Shown here in pieces: positions 35,651 through 46,841 of a stretch of 64,000 nt of DNA (within the stretch, counting starts at the first letter, position 1; each line of letters begins with the position of its first letter). Source of the stretch: Arachnopeziza araneosa (Eukaryota; Ascomycota; Leotiomycetes; Helotiales; Arachnopezizaceae); the NCBI GenBank assembly GCA_003988855.1, contig QYAI01000003.1, forward strand, positions 612,242 through 676,241, given 5' to 3'. A program made the position numbers and the translations under genes. Under the pieces are notes generated by a model, which worked only from the letters and a program-made list of their open reading frames with translations, made no database searches and had not been told where the DNA came from.

Positions 35651-37613
35651 ATGAACGGCGACAGCTACTCATCATCAAGAGGCATGGCATCTTCATCGTC
35701 TTCAACAAAACCCAAACAACAAGATGGAGCTACAACTAACGTTCAAGCATCAACAGATCCTACTCGCCATGGCTCTTCAAGAGACTACCAGGTATGTAAG
35801 ACCGCCAATATCTCTCGTATGAGATCTAATACCCGGCAGTCTTCTCGCGATGATAGACGTGGAGATAGAAATGATCGAGACAGGCGGAGGTCCAGATCTC
35901 CAGGACACAGAAGCACACGACCATCTCGTCGCGAAGCCGATATAGACTCCTATTCCACCAGCCGTGACTACAGAGAGAGAGAGCGTGAAGATAGATACTC
36001 GGGCAGAGATCGACGAGGTGGCGGAGACAGAGAATGGGATAGGGATCGAGGATCAAGCAGGCGTGATGCCAGGCGCGACGACGATGACCGGCCCTCAAGA
36101 AGGGATAGAGACCTTTTTGACGACCGGAGAGGAGGTGGCGGTGGGCGACGCGGTGATAGAGGCGATCGCGATGGTGGATTTGGAGCACAACAGGGTCGGG
36201 ATCGGAAAAAATCTGCCTCTCCTCCTCCTAAGAAGAAAGAACCTACGCCAGACTTGACAGATGTGGTTTCCATCTTAGACCGCAAGAGACGCTTGACGCA
36301 ATGGGATATAAAACCGCCGGGATATGAAAACGTTACGGCCGAGCAAGCAAAACTCTCTGGCATGTTTCCCCTGCCTGGTGCTCCACGTCAACAACCAATG
36401 GATCCAAGTAAACTGCAAGCTTTTATGGCGCAGCCAAGTGGTTCAGTCACCAGTGCAGCTCTCAAGCCATCTAATTCCAGACAAGCCAAGAGGTTGCTTG
36501 TCCACAACGTTCCTGCCTCTGTTTCCGAAGAAGCTCTGATTGGATTTTTTAACCTTCAGCTTAACGGTCTCAACATCATCGAGGGTTCTGACCCTTGTAT
36601 ATCAGCACAATTTTCCAAAGACCATTTGTTTGCTCTTCTTGAATTCAAACAGCCCACGGATGCTACTATGGCCCTTGCTCTCGATGGTATCACGATGGAG
36701 GATGGTCATTTCAATGGAGCTTTGACTGGAGACGTAAAGGGGCTTTCGATACGACGACCCAAAGATTATATTGTACCGGTAGTAACCGACGAGACCCTTT
36801 ATGAGGCTGGGGTAATTTCCAGTGATGTGGTTGACACGCAGAATAAAATTAGTATCTCCAACATCCCTCTCTACTTGAGTGACGAGCAAGTCACTGAACT
36901 TCTAGTCTCGTTCGGCGAACTCAAGGCCTTCGTTCTAGTGAAGGACAGGAGTACCGAAGAATCTCGAGTAAGTTCTTCACAAATACAAAACATGCCAAGC
37001 TAATCGCTGCCAGGGTATCGCCTTTTGCGAGTATGTTGACCCTCCTGCAACAGACATTGCTGTCGAAGGTCTCAACGGTATGGAGCTCGGCGATAAACAT
37101 CTCAAAGTTCAGAAGGCCAGTATTGGACATACTCAGGTGTCTGGTCTTGAGATGGGGGTAAATGCGATGTCGATGCTTGCAGGTACTACATCATCGGGAT
37201 TAGAAGATGGTCGAGTCTTGCAGTTGCTCAACATGGTCACCCCAGAAGAGCTCATCGATAACGAAGATTATGAGGGTAAGTTCTTAGTTTTTGGATACGA
37301 TATATCTATTGACGATACAAATAGAAATATGCGAGGATGTACGAGAAGAATGCGAGAAATACGGCAGAGTCCTGGACATGAAAGTGCCTAGACCAACAGG
37401 TGGAAGCAGGCAGTCGAATGGAGTAGGCAAGATCTTCGTGAAATTTGATACCCCTGAATCTGCTGGGAAAGCACTCCGAACTTTGGCCGGCAGAAAGTTT
37501 GCTGACCGAACTGTTGTTACCACGTACTTTTCCGAGGTAAGATTTTGTTTTCCGATAACACGAATGTTTGTTAATAAATTCTGTAGGAAAACTTCGAAGT
37601 CTCGGCGTGGTAA
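35651..37613 (+). CDS. Splicing factor U2AF large subunit
   Basis: The large U2AF subunit binds the polypyrimidine tract and recruits U2 snRNP. Exons 35651-35791, 35840-36967, 37014-37275, 37325-37536 and 37587-37613 give 589 residues. The first intron (48 nt) is in frame and open, but GTATGT and GGCAG signals are clear. Domains in order: an Arg/Asp/Ser-rich region to about residue 190, the U2AF35-contact segment with Trp (RRLTQWDIKPPGYENVT), RRM1 (RLLVHNVPASV), RRM2 (ISISNIPLYLSDEQVTELL) and the C-terminal UHM (GRVLDMKVPRP, GKIFVKFDTPESA). The 27-nt last exon encodes ENFEVSAW, the canonical end. The product would act with SF3B1 encoded upstream in this window. Confidence 0.95.
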
Positions 37614-38511
37614 TGAACTTAACCCGACGTTTTCATCCTTGGCAACTTTAACCTAAGCTTTCACGGACGCGATCTATGCTACCTCGTTTTATTCAGGTCT
37701 TCGGCCCATCTTTGTACTTTTAAAAATTAGTCACAAGGACACGCTTTGAGGTATCATTCAAAAGCAATCGTTAGTCAAAATTAAGCTTAATAGTTGTTGT
37801 GATGATGCACAAGTTATTGGAATAATTGCAGATGATCGATTATCAAATAAAAGAAACCACCTCATTGAGATAACAAGAGTGCAGCTTATACCAAAGTAGT
37901 GCCCGTCCTACTCTAGCGTCCCGTCCAATGTGGCTACGGACGTAATCGTAGGTTAATTAGTCTTCAATCCTTGAAGTCTTGAAACGCAAATTCAAAACAC
38001 TTCATATCCTACTTCAGTGTGTTAGCATCTGCGTCAAAATTGAAACCAGCATTTATGACTCGTTAGCTATCGAGAAGGCATCAGAAGTCCGTTAAGATCA
38101 TTGTCTCTTCCGCAGAAGATTCTAAATCAAGAGGTACCAGAAAATAATGTAATTGGAGTATCATCATTCGATCTCGAGACAGTGGTTTCCAAAGAGCGAA
38201 ATGGGTTCTTACAGTGAGTTTGAGCATATCAGCTGTTGGTTCCTACATTTAAGACCGCCTGAGCTTAGCACGATTGCAATTCTTATAACGTGGAACCCAT
38301 CAGGAATTGAGAGCGTTGGTAGTTGTAAGAAATGAATTGCTGTTAGATATCTGAGGGAGGAATTATCAAGAGAAGAGATTTATGCCCCACCCTGCACGCT
38401 AAGAATTTACTCGTGACCTAAGCGAAAGCACCCACAATTCTTAACTTTAACGAATTTATCTCCAAGTATTCCAACCTCCGAACAGCATCTACTCAGTCAA
38501 ACCTAGTCGCA
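37614..38511. other. Intergenic region upstream of RPS13
   Basis: AT-rich 0.9 kb between two plus-strand genes, with no gene recognised. The last 100 bp should contain the RPS13 promoter and leader. Confidence 0.45.
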
Positions 38512-39233
38512 ATGGGTCGTCTTCACAGCAACGGAAAAGGCATATCAGCCTCAGCTATTCCATACTCGCGAACTCCTCCTGCGTGGTTAAAAACCACCCC
38601 AGAGCAGGTTGTTGACCAAATCTGCAAGCTCGCGAAGAAGGGTGCCACGCCATCTCAAATTGGTGTTGTACTGAGAGATTCTCATGGTATTGCTCAAGTC
38701 AAGGTTGTCACTGGTAGGCTTTATCTTGTCGGAAAGAGGCACAGTCTGTATGATACTAATCGGCTCATAGGTAATAAGATCCTTCGAATCCTGAAATCGA
38801 ATGGTATGACTACTCTTATTCACTTAAGCACTCTGGATGATGCTCGGTGTTACTATCAAATACACAAAACAATGATGCCTCTGTTTGGTCTCTTGACTGT
38901 CAGAGTGAGATATGAAATGAACGATACTACCTACACCTAATAATTACTGACTAAGCTGCCTTAGGCCTCGCTCCAGAGATTCCAGAGGATCTCTATATGT
39001 TGATCAAGAAAGTAAGTGTCTAATATCTACAGATGAAACCATGTTGACCATGCCTGAAGGCTGTTGCTGTTCGCAAGCATCTCGAGCGCAACCGAAAGGA
39101 CAAGGATTCGAAATTCCGTCTTATTTTGATCGAATCCCGAATCCATCGCTTGTCCCGATACTATAAGACTGTTGGCGTTCTCCCACCAACCTGGAGATAC
39201 GAGAGCGCCACAGCAAGCACAATGGTCGCATGA
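38512..39233 (+). CDS. RPS13: 40S ribosomal protein S13 (uS15)
   Basis: Exons 38512-38713, 38771-38803, 38965-39011 and 39060-39233 give 151 residues, the exact family length. The protein reads MGRLHSNGKGISASAIPYSR at the start, GATPSQIGVVLRDSHGIAQV in the middle and YKTVGVLPPTWRYESATAS near the end. The introns are 57, 161 and 48 nt; the first has a perfect TACTAAT branch site. The 33-nt second exon (NKILRILKSN) is easily missed. Intron-rich ribosomal protein genes are normal in this group. Confidence 0.97.
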
Positions 39234-39565
39234 GAAGGAATAGCGGGTCACCAAAGCTACTATTGGCACGGAGTTGGGGGCTATTGCATCAAGGCCGACC
39301 TGCATTTAGGGATGCTATTCTATCTGACGGTGTAGAACCGCTTAGGAATAAACGTTAGATTTCCGAATACGCAACAGATGTATTTGTGCCAAGCTCTCGT
39401 CATGAATCTGCTTAAGAAGCCTCATTGTATCTCAGCCAGGCTTGTGATGGTTCTAGTTTCTTTCCTTCTCATAGCCCATGCGTAGTAATTTCATGTGCTG
39501 TTGGTCCAGACACTGTCTGGACTTTGCGATTGTCTTTGATTGAGGTGGCTGTTGGAAATAATGAC
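39234..39565. other. Convergent intergenic region RPS13 / SDC1
   Basis: About 330 bp separating the 3' ends of two genes; no feature recognised. Confidence 0.5.
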
Positions 39566-40175
39566 CTAAGTTCCCTCGGTTTCCTTTGACCTGGACAGCA
39601 AATATTCTCCTAGTACTTGCAGAGGGTTGGTTGGTCTGGATGTAAATGAGCACTCCCGAATTATTGATGAATAAGCCGAATGGTTTGAAGCGTACCTCTC
39701 TTTCGCGATCAATTTCATTCCATCCATAACGACTCCTACAACTTTATTATTCAAGTATTGTCTCGTTGGCGCACCATGCGGCGGTGCTTCCTTTGGCATT
39801 GTGGGAGCGGGGTCAGGATGTTGAGAGGTGGCTCGAGAAGTTGGATCTCCGCCATTAGCCATCCGTAAAGGTGTACTGATTCTAGGAGGCTGTGGACTTG
39901 GAGCATTATTTACACTGGAGAGAATTGCTGGTGACTACAATAATTTGAGCGCCTGCCGAGGGATATGGGCTGTATGGTGGACTTACCGCAGGCCTCTCTT
40001 GGTTGCCGTCCATCATCGCAACATCCTTCGTATGTTCAGCAGCTAGGCCTGCAGATACACCTATATTTGGACCACTAGTTAAAGTAGAATGAGGCATTGG
40101 TTGGTAAGCAGAAGCTACAGTACTGATATTTGTAGCTTCTTGTATGGGAACACTGGTAGGTGCCGGTAGAGACAT
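39566..40175 (-). CDS. SDC1: COMPASS subunit Sdc1 (Dpy-30 motif)
   Basis: This is a subunit of the Set1/COMPASS histone H3K4 methyltransferase. Exons 40175-39987, 39889-39696 and 39635-39566 give 150 residues. The N-terminal two thirds are disordered and rich in Pro, Ser and Thr. The C-terminal part is a Dpy-30 motif: TRQYLNNKVVGVVMDGMKLI, then AKERPTNPLQVLGEYLLSRS, which is formed only after the 60-nt intron is removed. That helical hairpin dimerises and binds the Ash2/Bre2 subunit. The 97-nt first intron uses the acceptor CCACAG; nearer AGs are out of phase. It is divergent from FAN1. Confidence 0.9.
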
Positions 40176-40377
40176 GATGTCGGTAGGTCATAAAATGAGC
40201 TATCGATTGGGCGTTTTATTCCAGTCCTCGGAGGGATTGCTCGTTAGCCTCCCAGCTCAGGTGATTAGGCGTGTCTCACGCGTCAACCCCTACACCATAC
40301 CTATCACCCTATCACCCGTCTGTCCATGCAGTCAACGTTTCGTCCCTGACCATTATCAAATTTTGTACCTTAAGAAA
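40176..40377. promoter_or_regulatory. Divergent promoter SDC1 / FAN1
   Basis: The two start codons are about 200 bp apart; a CTATCACCC-type pyrimidine-rich tract precedes the FAN1 start. Confidence 0.45.
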
Positions 40378-43118
40378 ATGAGAGGAAAGAAAATCCCACC
40401 CTCGTCCTCGACAAACTTTCGAGATGTTTACCATTATCTTCCACCGACCAAGAGGTTGAAGACATTTGACAGCACTGATGGCGAAGCGAGTATAGATGCC
40501 CCTGAGGATGGTTCTCGACCACATAGTCCTCAAAATCACGACACTGAGATGCCCGTCTCAGATGCCGACTCAGATTCAGATGAGCCTCTAGCTCTGAAAA
40601 GCCCCACCGATCTAGAGAATGCTCTACCGTCCGTCAAGATTGATCAGGAAGCAATTGACCAGTATGAGGCTATGAGGGTATCTAGTATCGTCCCAGAAGG
40701 TCCCCAGTCCCGGTTGGATGAAAGGAAGTGGACCAAAGGACAAAGCTCGATCTACGTCGACGCTTTCAATCTGGCGCTAGAAACTGTTCTTGAGGACGAG
40801 GACCATTTGTTTGATGAGAAAGAAATCGACCTTTTTAAGAATTGGAGGGGTCTTGAGTATGAAGCTCAGTACTTGTCAGTCTCTGCGAAATACTTTCCTC
40901 TTAGATATGCTCATAGGTCAATATAGGTATGTGCGACTATTTCTAAGGAAAAGGTCCGCATGGCATCGTTTATCACGTTTGGGATATTACAGTGACATTA
41001 AAGATCTTGCAAACGTTACAAGTATCCTTCAATCTAACAGACTGTTACCTGAATCGTCAGCACAAACACAAGCCAATCCGGCAGAACTCAATCCTCCTGA
41101 AGGCACCACCTTAGAGACGTCATTTAGATTTGCAGAATCCTCAGACGAGATAATAACCACCTTCGAGGAAGCTTCTTCTCTCTTGACTTTAGATGAGCTC
41201 AAAGTCCTTGCAAGAGAGGCTAAAGTTCAGGGAAAAAATAAGTCCGAGTTATTAAAGGCTTTCCGGAGTATGAGTAGGAGGCAAAGCGGCCTGAGTTGGG
41301 CTGGACTCAAACGATTCGATAGTGAGCAGACAGCTACATCTAACGCTGATCGTGAATATAGCTATGACAACAGAATATCTGGGCCCAACAGGGACTTGCA
41401 TTTCTTGAAAAGGATACTCGCAATCACAGGAACTTGTATTAGGCTTTCTTTTCAGGCTTTGAAGCTATTCGAGAGAGTTCACCTAGTTTTCTACAGGTCT
41501 ACCGAGTGGACTGATAAATCCTTAACAACTCTTGTTCTTGCGCGAATCTCTCGTCGAAACTTTCCAGCCTATATAGTTTCTCGTTCAACCAACATCTTTG
41601 CATCCCGATCGGAGCTACTCGAATTTGAAGCAGCGCTAAGAACTCAATTCAAAGTCGATACCATCCTCGAGATGAATGGCAATCCTAGTAGGATGGGCCT
41701 AGAAGAGGTACTATCTATCTTCGAAGCGATTCACCCTCGCTGGAAACTCATACTGCGGGAAGAGCAACTCAAAGAAGATCGAATTTATCAAAGCGGCGAA
41801 GGAGCATATCTACGTCGCTTCTCTCCAGCTGTAAGGTTCTCTGTACTCTACTACTTATGAATCCATTTTTCCTGAGACGGAGTATCTCCACTAGGACATT
41901 CTCAAAACAACCGCGTCTGTTAGCATTCATCGTCCTTTACCTTATAACCTGTTTTGTTAGGATAATACTAACTCGCGGTTATTCTAGTGGGTGTATACTC
42001 GGATTATACATAAAGGTATGTACGTTCTTGGACGCTTCAAAAACTATGAACGAGAGCATGCAATAGTATCTGAGTTGCTCGAGCAAACCCTTTTTCATTC
42101 TTCACGACGTGGAGCATGGTTCCAGCGTAAAGCACTTTTAGAGGAGCACTACATGTACGCCGTTAAGCCGCCATCCGGAGTGGCCGATGTAGATAATCAC
42201 AAGCGTTATTGGAAACGCATTGCTCTTAGAACATGCGAAGCAGGACTTCAAGATAAGGACTGTCACTTGATTTATCATTACGATCTACAGAAACGGATAC
42301 GAAAGCTCGAGAAACAGCTCAAGGTTCCCTTGCGAGAGCAGCATGATTTCGGGCATGTCGCACTTACAAAACCGATCCAGGTAACTGTCGAAGGAGTCCA
42401 AATCAAAAGGGAGTTCCCATCACATACGAGACGGCCCAGCTTTCAAAGCGAGGAAAAGTCGCGAAGCACAAAAACTATTTGGGTAGATGAGATTGAAGGA
42501 GGAGGCGAATGTAGTGTGGAAGCCATGTGTCTATCATCATACCGTGATCGAGGCTATAAAGGCTACCATTCAGAAGGCGGGATTGTCCGTACTCTCTTTG
42601 CATATCTATTTTACGATATCCTCTTTGTCTACATTCCCAACGTCTTCCAAACAGCCTATCAGACTTGTCCTCTAGATCTACATACCGATGCTTTTTATCC
42701 TAGTCGGGCTTCAGAAATCAATCATCGTCTAATGGAAATCTCAAATGGATTTTCGGCGAACATCATACGCGCTATTGATGCACAGGAGCGGGAAAAGAGG
42801 ACTTGCATTATTGGCCTTAATTGGGATTTTGAACTCGAGGATTTACTCGAGATTGTGGAATGCTTTGATTGCCAAGCACTGGCCATGATTTGCAAGGTCA
42901 TGGCACAGGAATACAGAGTTAGAGGAGGCGGCATGCCGGATCTATTCTTATGGGATACAAAAAGGAAAGAGGTGATTTTTTCTGAGGTGAAAAGTGAAAA
43001 TGACAGATTGAGTGATGCTCAGCGGCTATGGATTCATGTTCTGACTAGTGTGGGTATAAAGGTTGAACTGTGCAACGCTGTAGCAAGGGAGGTTAGGCTC
43101 ATTTCAGCTAATTGTTAA
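40378..43118 (+). CDS. FAN1: Fanconi-associated nuclease 1 homologue (VRR-NUC)
   Basis: Fan1 is a structure-specific 5' flap nuclease that acts in DNA interstrand crosslink repair. Exons 40378-40874, 40927-41830 and 41988-43118 give 843 residues. The first 120 residues are disordered and acidic. A SAP-like segment lies near TLDELKVLAREAKVQGKN. The TPR-like part includes RFSPAWVYTRI, which aligns with human RFTVGWVYTRI across the 157-nt second intron. The VRR-NUC core has the glutamate motif YHSEGG, the PD motif GGGMPDLFLW and the E-x-K motif FSEVKSENDRLSDAQRLW, so all catalytic residues are present. No UBZ zinc finger is seen, as in other fungal homologues. Confidence 0.93.
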
Positions 43119-43248
43119 TATGAATATCTAGAGCCTATCGCATCTCAGGCTTGAGTTATATCCAAGATATCTCCTTTCCAACTGAAATTACTATCCCAAG
43201 AGATGACCTACCCTATCTATCTCTCTATTCTACATTATCTGGTCATTT

Positions 43249-43509
43249 TTACTGACGCAATTTTCTACTAGCAAAGTGGAAGTAGGAACGTTGAATATCC
43301 TCAGGTAATGCTTCGAACCAGAGCACATGACCAGAATTTCCATTGAGACCTTTAGAGGGAAAAGGCTCAGTCAAGCACGGAACTACCATCCAAGCCAGTG
43401 AGGAAGACCAAGAGCCAATAATGCAAGGAGATGCCTTGCTAATATTGTTATACAAGGTATCGCTTCCCATTATTCTCGCAATCCGTTGAAATTCATGGAA
43501 CAGGAACAT
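43249..43509 (-). CDS. Small unrecognised open frame
   Basis: An 86-codon frame begins with ATG, two codons after an in-frame stop. It contains a hydrophobic middle (IIGSWSSSLAWMVVPCL) and ends HFASRKLRQ. It lies between the convergent 3' ends of FAN1 and the helicase gene. I recognise no family. It could be a small gene, an exon, or chance. Confidence 0.25.
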   Translation of the reverse strand: MFLFHEFQRIARIMGSDTLYNNISKASPCIIGSWSSSLAWMVVPCLTEPFPSKGLNGNSGHVLWFEALPEDIQRSYFHFASRKLRQ

Positions 43510-43661
43510 CTTCTAACCCTACTGTGACATTTGTTACGAAAACACAAACACTCGTCTACTAAAACTCAGATGATCTGTGATGGAAATATTGATAATCCGC
43601 CCTGAACTCCAGACCATTCGAATCACCAGCTTACAAGATGGTTCCATAAAACCGGTGTAAG

Positions 43662-46373
43662 CTAAAAACTCAATGACTCAATGATCCAATCCGCCGCGAT
43701 AGCACTTACTCGTTTCGCGTAACTCTTCGCAGTAAATACATGCTCTAGAAACATAATTGCCTCAAACTTTTGGCCATATAAAACGCTAGAAGGATGAATG
43801 GCTATTGAATTCTTTCCTTGCGATGTTATGTAGGTCCCATCCGGTGTGAGCAAAGCAGTATTTGAGGCAAAAGCTTTCAAAAACATGATCAACAAAACCT
43901 TAGCAATTTCGGGAGTGACAGGCTTGACAGGCTGAGGATCCTGAGCAGGGAGTTCTTTCAGGAGATTTTCAGCATAACAGATCTGACGTAGCTGCTTACG
44001 AATCTGCATTGCCATCTTCATAGCACGCCCAGATATCATCCTTTTGTGACACCAATCCACTCGATCAGCATTTTCGGCAGCATACTGTTGCATGGTAGAC
44101 AGAAGAGTCAGAATATCACCTTCTCGATGCCGAATATCCCTCCGACATGCCTCGGCGGCTTCTAAGTCTTCTTCAGACTTAGGCTGAAGGAAAATTTCCG
44201 TGTCGGTTGTGAGGCAAGATATCACATCAATTAGCTCAAGAACGACGTCAGGTTGAGTATCAGCGGCGGCTGTGAGAACTCGTCCCAAAGCGGCAGGAAG
44301 TGGAAACCGAGCCATTCTCTTGCCAGCGGATGTAATTTCCCCTTGATCATTTAAAGCGCCCATCATGTGAAGTCTGAGAAGCGCTTTCTCCATTGCCACA
44401 GCACTAGGAGAGTCCATCAGCGGAAATGACAGAACATCAGTCACCCCTCGAGCCTTCATTTTCAACACTGCTTCCACAACATCACTCCGGAGTATCTCTG
44501 GAAGTTCGTCTTGTTCTAGTGTCAGGTAGTCCTCTTCTGTATAGACGCGAAAACATTTCCCCTTGGCCTCTCTCCCTGCTCGTCCTGTACGTTGAATTGC
44601 GGAGACTCTCGAGATCGGCTTGGCCAAGAGAGATTCGAGGCCAAGACGAGGACGATATTGCTTGACTTTGGATTTACCACAATCAACAACAAAGCGCACC
44701 CCCGAAACAGTTACGGATGTTTCTGCGATGTTAGTAGCAAGGACAACCTTGCGAGTGAATGTTTCTTTGGTCTTTTCGAACACTTCCTGCTGTGCTTGTG
44801 CGGGTAGTGAGCCATGAAGCGGCATGATTTTCATCTTAGGAACTCCCTTGGTAAACTGTCCCGAGTAGCGAACTAGTTCTTTCTGCAGCGTTTCAATCTC
44901 ATCCTGGCCGGTGAGAAAAGCAAGGATATCGCCTGGCAATGGCTCTTTTGTATGTAGCTGAATAATTATTTGAAGCATATTTTGCAAATAATCCGAACTT
45001 GGTTTGGCCTCGTAAAAGATTTCCACCTCATATTGCCTTCCCTGGACATACACCACTACTACGCCACTCTTAGCAGTATCTGATTCTTCCGATCCAACAG
45101 AATTTGCGTCTAGAACCTCTGACTCTGTTACCAGCAAGTGGTGATTTGGTGAACATGGTCTCGATCCAAGGGAGCGCCCATTGGAACGGAGTTTTGATGA
45201 ATCTTTTTGTTCGTCCGAAAGTAAGTCTCGGAAATCTTGCCATGCAGTAACCGGACCGTTCGAAATCTTTTGTGATCCGTCTGATCCTAAGCCATGTCCT
45301 TCCAAATTTAGCAAATGAGGCGAAAACGTTCTGCCGTGGTTTTCACCTGGCTTGTACGCCGGGATCCAACTTGGGATCGCGAAAAATGCTTCAATTCCGC
45401 CAAGGTCAAGTGTCGCGCTCATTACCACAACCTTTAAAGGAATTCCACCACGGCCGTTCTTATCCCCATGTAATAGCTGTCTGAGAAATCCAGCAACCAA
45501 GTCAATGTCGACACTCCTTTCGTGGATTTCATCGACGATTACTGCGCTGTATTTCCGGAGATTTGGGTCATGTAGCATCTCTTGCAGGAGTGTACCTTCG
45601 GTGACGAACTTAATCTTCATCCCAGTTGGGGAAACGTTATCAAATCGTACAGAATAACCTACTTTCCCCGGGGAACCTTTTGTGATTGGAGATCCCATTT
45701 CGCACGCGACACGGTGAGCTAAAGTTATAGCAGCCACTCGACGAGGCTGCGTGATCGCAATAATACCTCCAACGAGCACTTCTCGATCTGTTCCATCTTT
45801 GGTCTTGATCTTTACTTTCTGTCGTCGACACCATGGCTCGGTATAAAGAAACTGCGGCACTTGAGTACTTTTACCAGAACCAGTCTCGCCGTTGAGGAGA
45901 AGTACGTCGTTTCGACGTAGAGCCCACCGGATATCCGATCTCTTTGCCCAAATGGGCAAAGTTTGCCGAGTATTTTCAAGATTCTGGTCCTCTTTCCGCA
46001 AAGCTTGAGAGTCCCGAGTACCCTGCGCTCTTACGCCATCCTGTGGCTTTCTCCGTGGAGGAGAGCGTGTCCCCGTCGAGTAGATGGATTTGTTCATTAA
46101 AAGTTCATCAGATATTCTTTTTTCGGCAGTCATCTGCTGTTTTCGTCCACTTTCTCCATTTCTTGGACGTGTCCAATTCCGTAGCCGGGTTTCTGCTGGG
46201 TAGACATGATGCCGTTCCAGCTTGAGTCCTAGATTAGAATTCACTTTAGGGCTGCCATCTCTCAATCTCTTAATCCCATTTGCGTTTTCGGTCTTTAAAG
46301 ATTTGGGGTCAGTATTTCCCGGGTCGCCACTCCATAAATATTCTCCAAATTTCGTGTGGGACTTTTCCGGCAT
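43662..46373 (-). CDS. DEAH/RHA-family RNA helicase, Dhr2-like
   Basis: A single exon encodes 903 residues from the ATG giving MPEKSHTKFGEYLW. The first 140 residues are basic and disordered. The helicase core has motif I GETGSGKST at 162-170, Ia TQPRRVAA, II DEIH (Ile where most family members have Ala), III SAT, V ATNIAETSVT and VI QRTGRAGR. The HA2 and OB-fold regions end with YGQKFEAIMFLEHVFTAKSY. Yeast Dhr2 acts in the small-subunit processome on 18S rRNA; assignment to Dhr2 rather than another RHA helicase is by overall layout and is not certain. About 110 residues of low-complexity sequence are inserted between motif III and the C-terminal RecA lobe. Confidence 0.88.
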   Translation of the reverse strand: MPEKSHTKFGEYLWSGDPGNTDPKSLKTENANGIKRLRDGSPKVNSNLGLKLERHHVYPAETRLRNWTRPRNGESGRKQQMTAEKRISDELLMNKSIYSTGTRSPPRRKPQDGVRAQGTRDSQALRKEDQNLENTRQTLPIWAKRSDIRWALRRNDVLLLNGETGSGKSTQVPQFLYTEPWCRRQKVKIKTKDGTDREVLVGGIIAITQPRRVAAITLAHRVACEMGSPITKGSPGKVGYSVRFDNVSPTGMKIKFVTEGTLLQEMLHDPNLRKYSAVIVDEIHERSVDIDLVAGFLRQLLHGDKNGRGGIPLKVVVMSATLDLGGIEAFFAIPSWIPAYKPGENHGRTFSPHLLNLEGHGLGSDGSQKISNGPVTAWQDFRDLLSDEQKDSSKLRSNGRSLGSRPCSPNHHLLVTESEVLDANSVGSEESDTAKSGVVVVYVQGRQYEVEIFYEAKPSSDYLQNMLQIIIQLHTKEPLPGDILAFLTGQDEIETLQKELVRYSGQFTKGVPKMKIMPLHGSLPAQAQQEVFEKTKETFTRKVVLATNIAETSVTVSGVRFVVDCGKSKVKQYRPRLGLESLLAKPISRVSAIQRTGRAGREAKGKCFRVYTEEDYLTLEQDELPEILRSDVVEAVLKMKARGVTDVLSFPLMDSPSAVAMEKALLRLHMMGALNDQGEITSAGKRMARFPLPAALGRVLTAAADTQPDVVLELIDVISCLTTDTEIFLQPKSEEDLEAAEACRRDIRHREGDILTLLSTMQQYAAENADRVDWCHKRMISGRAMKMAMQIRKQLRQICYAENLLKELPAQDPQPVKPVTPEIAKVLLIMFLKAFASNTALLTPDGTYITSQGKNSIAIHPSSVLYGQKFEAIMFLEHVFTAKSYAKRVSAIAADWIIESLSF

Positions 46374-46841
46374 TTTGCAAATGGATATCTGATTGGTCTC
46401 CGAATGATTAGCTGGAGTAATATAGGTGGGTTGCAATTTCTACTTCTGGTTCTGTTTCGATTTACAACTTAGAAGATTACTCTGAAAAAGATATCGAAAT
46501 TTGATCGCGAACAAGAATTGGCGAAGGTCAGTGCTTCTGCGTATGTAAGCGAGCGAGTTGGGTTGTTAACTTAGTTAAATTAAAGCTTGCTGAGTGGCGT
46601 CTAGCTGCAGGAAGATAGCTCCAGAAAGCACGCAATCAGGATCAATGCTGACGTTGACCTTTTGCAATACTTATGCCCAGCTGGTTATTCGGTAATCTTT
46701 TCTTGTTGCCATAGAGTAGGAAATTTAACTCTGTTCTTTCTCTTGTTCATCCACGTCGTCCTCTTTCTTTTCTAACTTTCTCACATCACAAATCCCAAGT
46801 AGAGCTCTATTCCTCAAAGATTGCCATCGCCGCCACTCAAT
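46374..46841. promoter_or_regulatory. Divergent promoter region helicase / TauD-like gene
   Basis: 468 bp between opposite start codons. A pyrimidine-rich stretch (near 46735-46790) precedes the TauD-like start. Confidence 0.45.

Noticed and set aside
38804..38964. Possible box C/D snoRNA in the 161-nt RPS13 intron (ATGATGC at 38837-38843 and 38872-38878, CTGA at 38947-38950).
   Set aside because: The C-box matches are 6 of 7, the CTGA overlaps the likely branch site, no terminal stem was seen, and the U14 core found in animal RPS13 introns is absent.
41867..41987. Possible additional small exon of FAN1 inside the 157-nt intron (two inner AG sites at about 41895 and 41960).
   Set aside because: The join RFSPA-WVYTRI aligns without a gap to human FAN1, and the inner sequence has stops; a single intron suffices.
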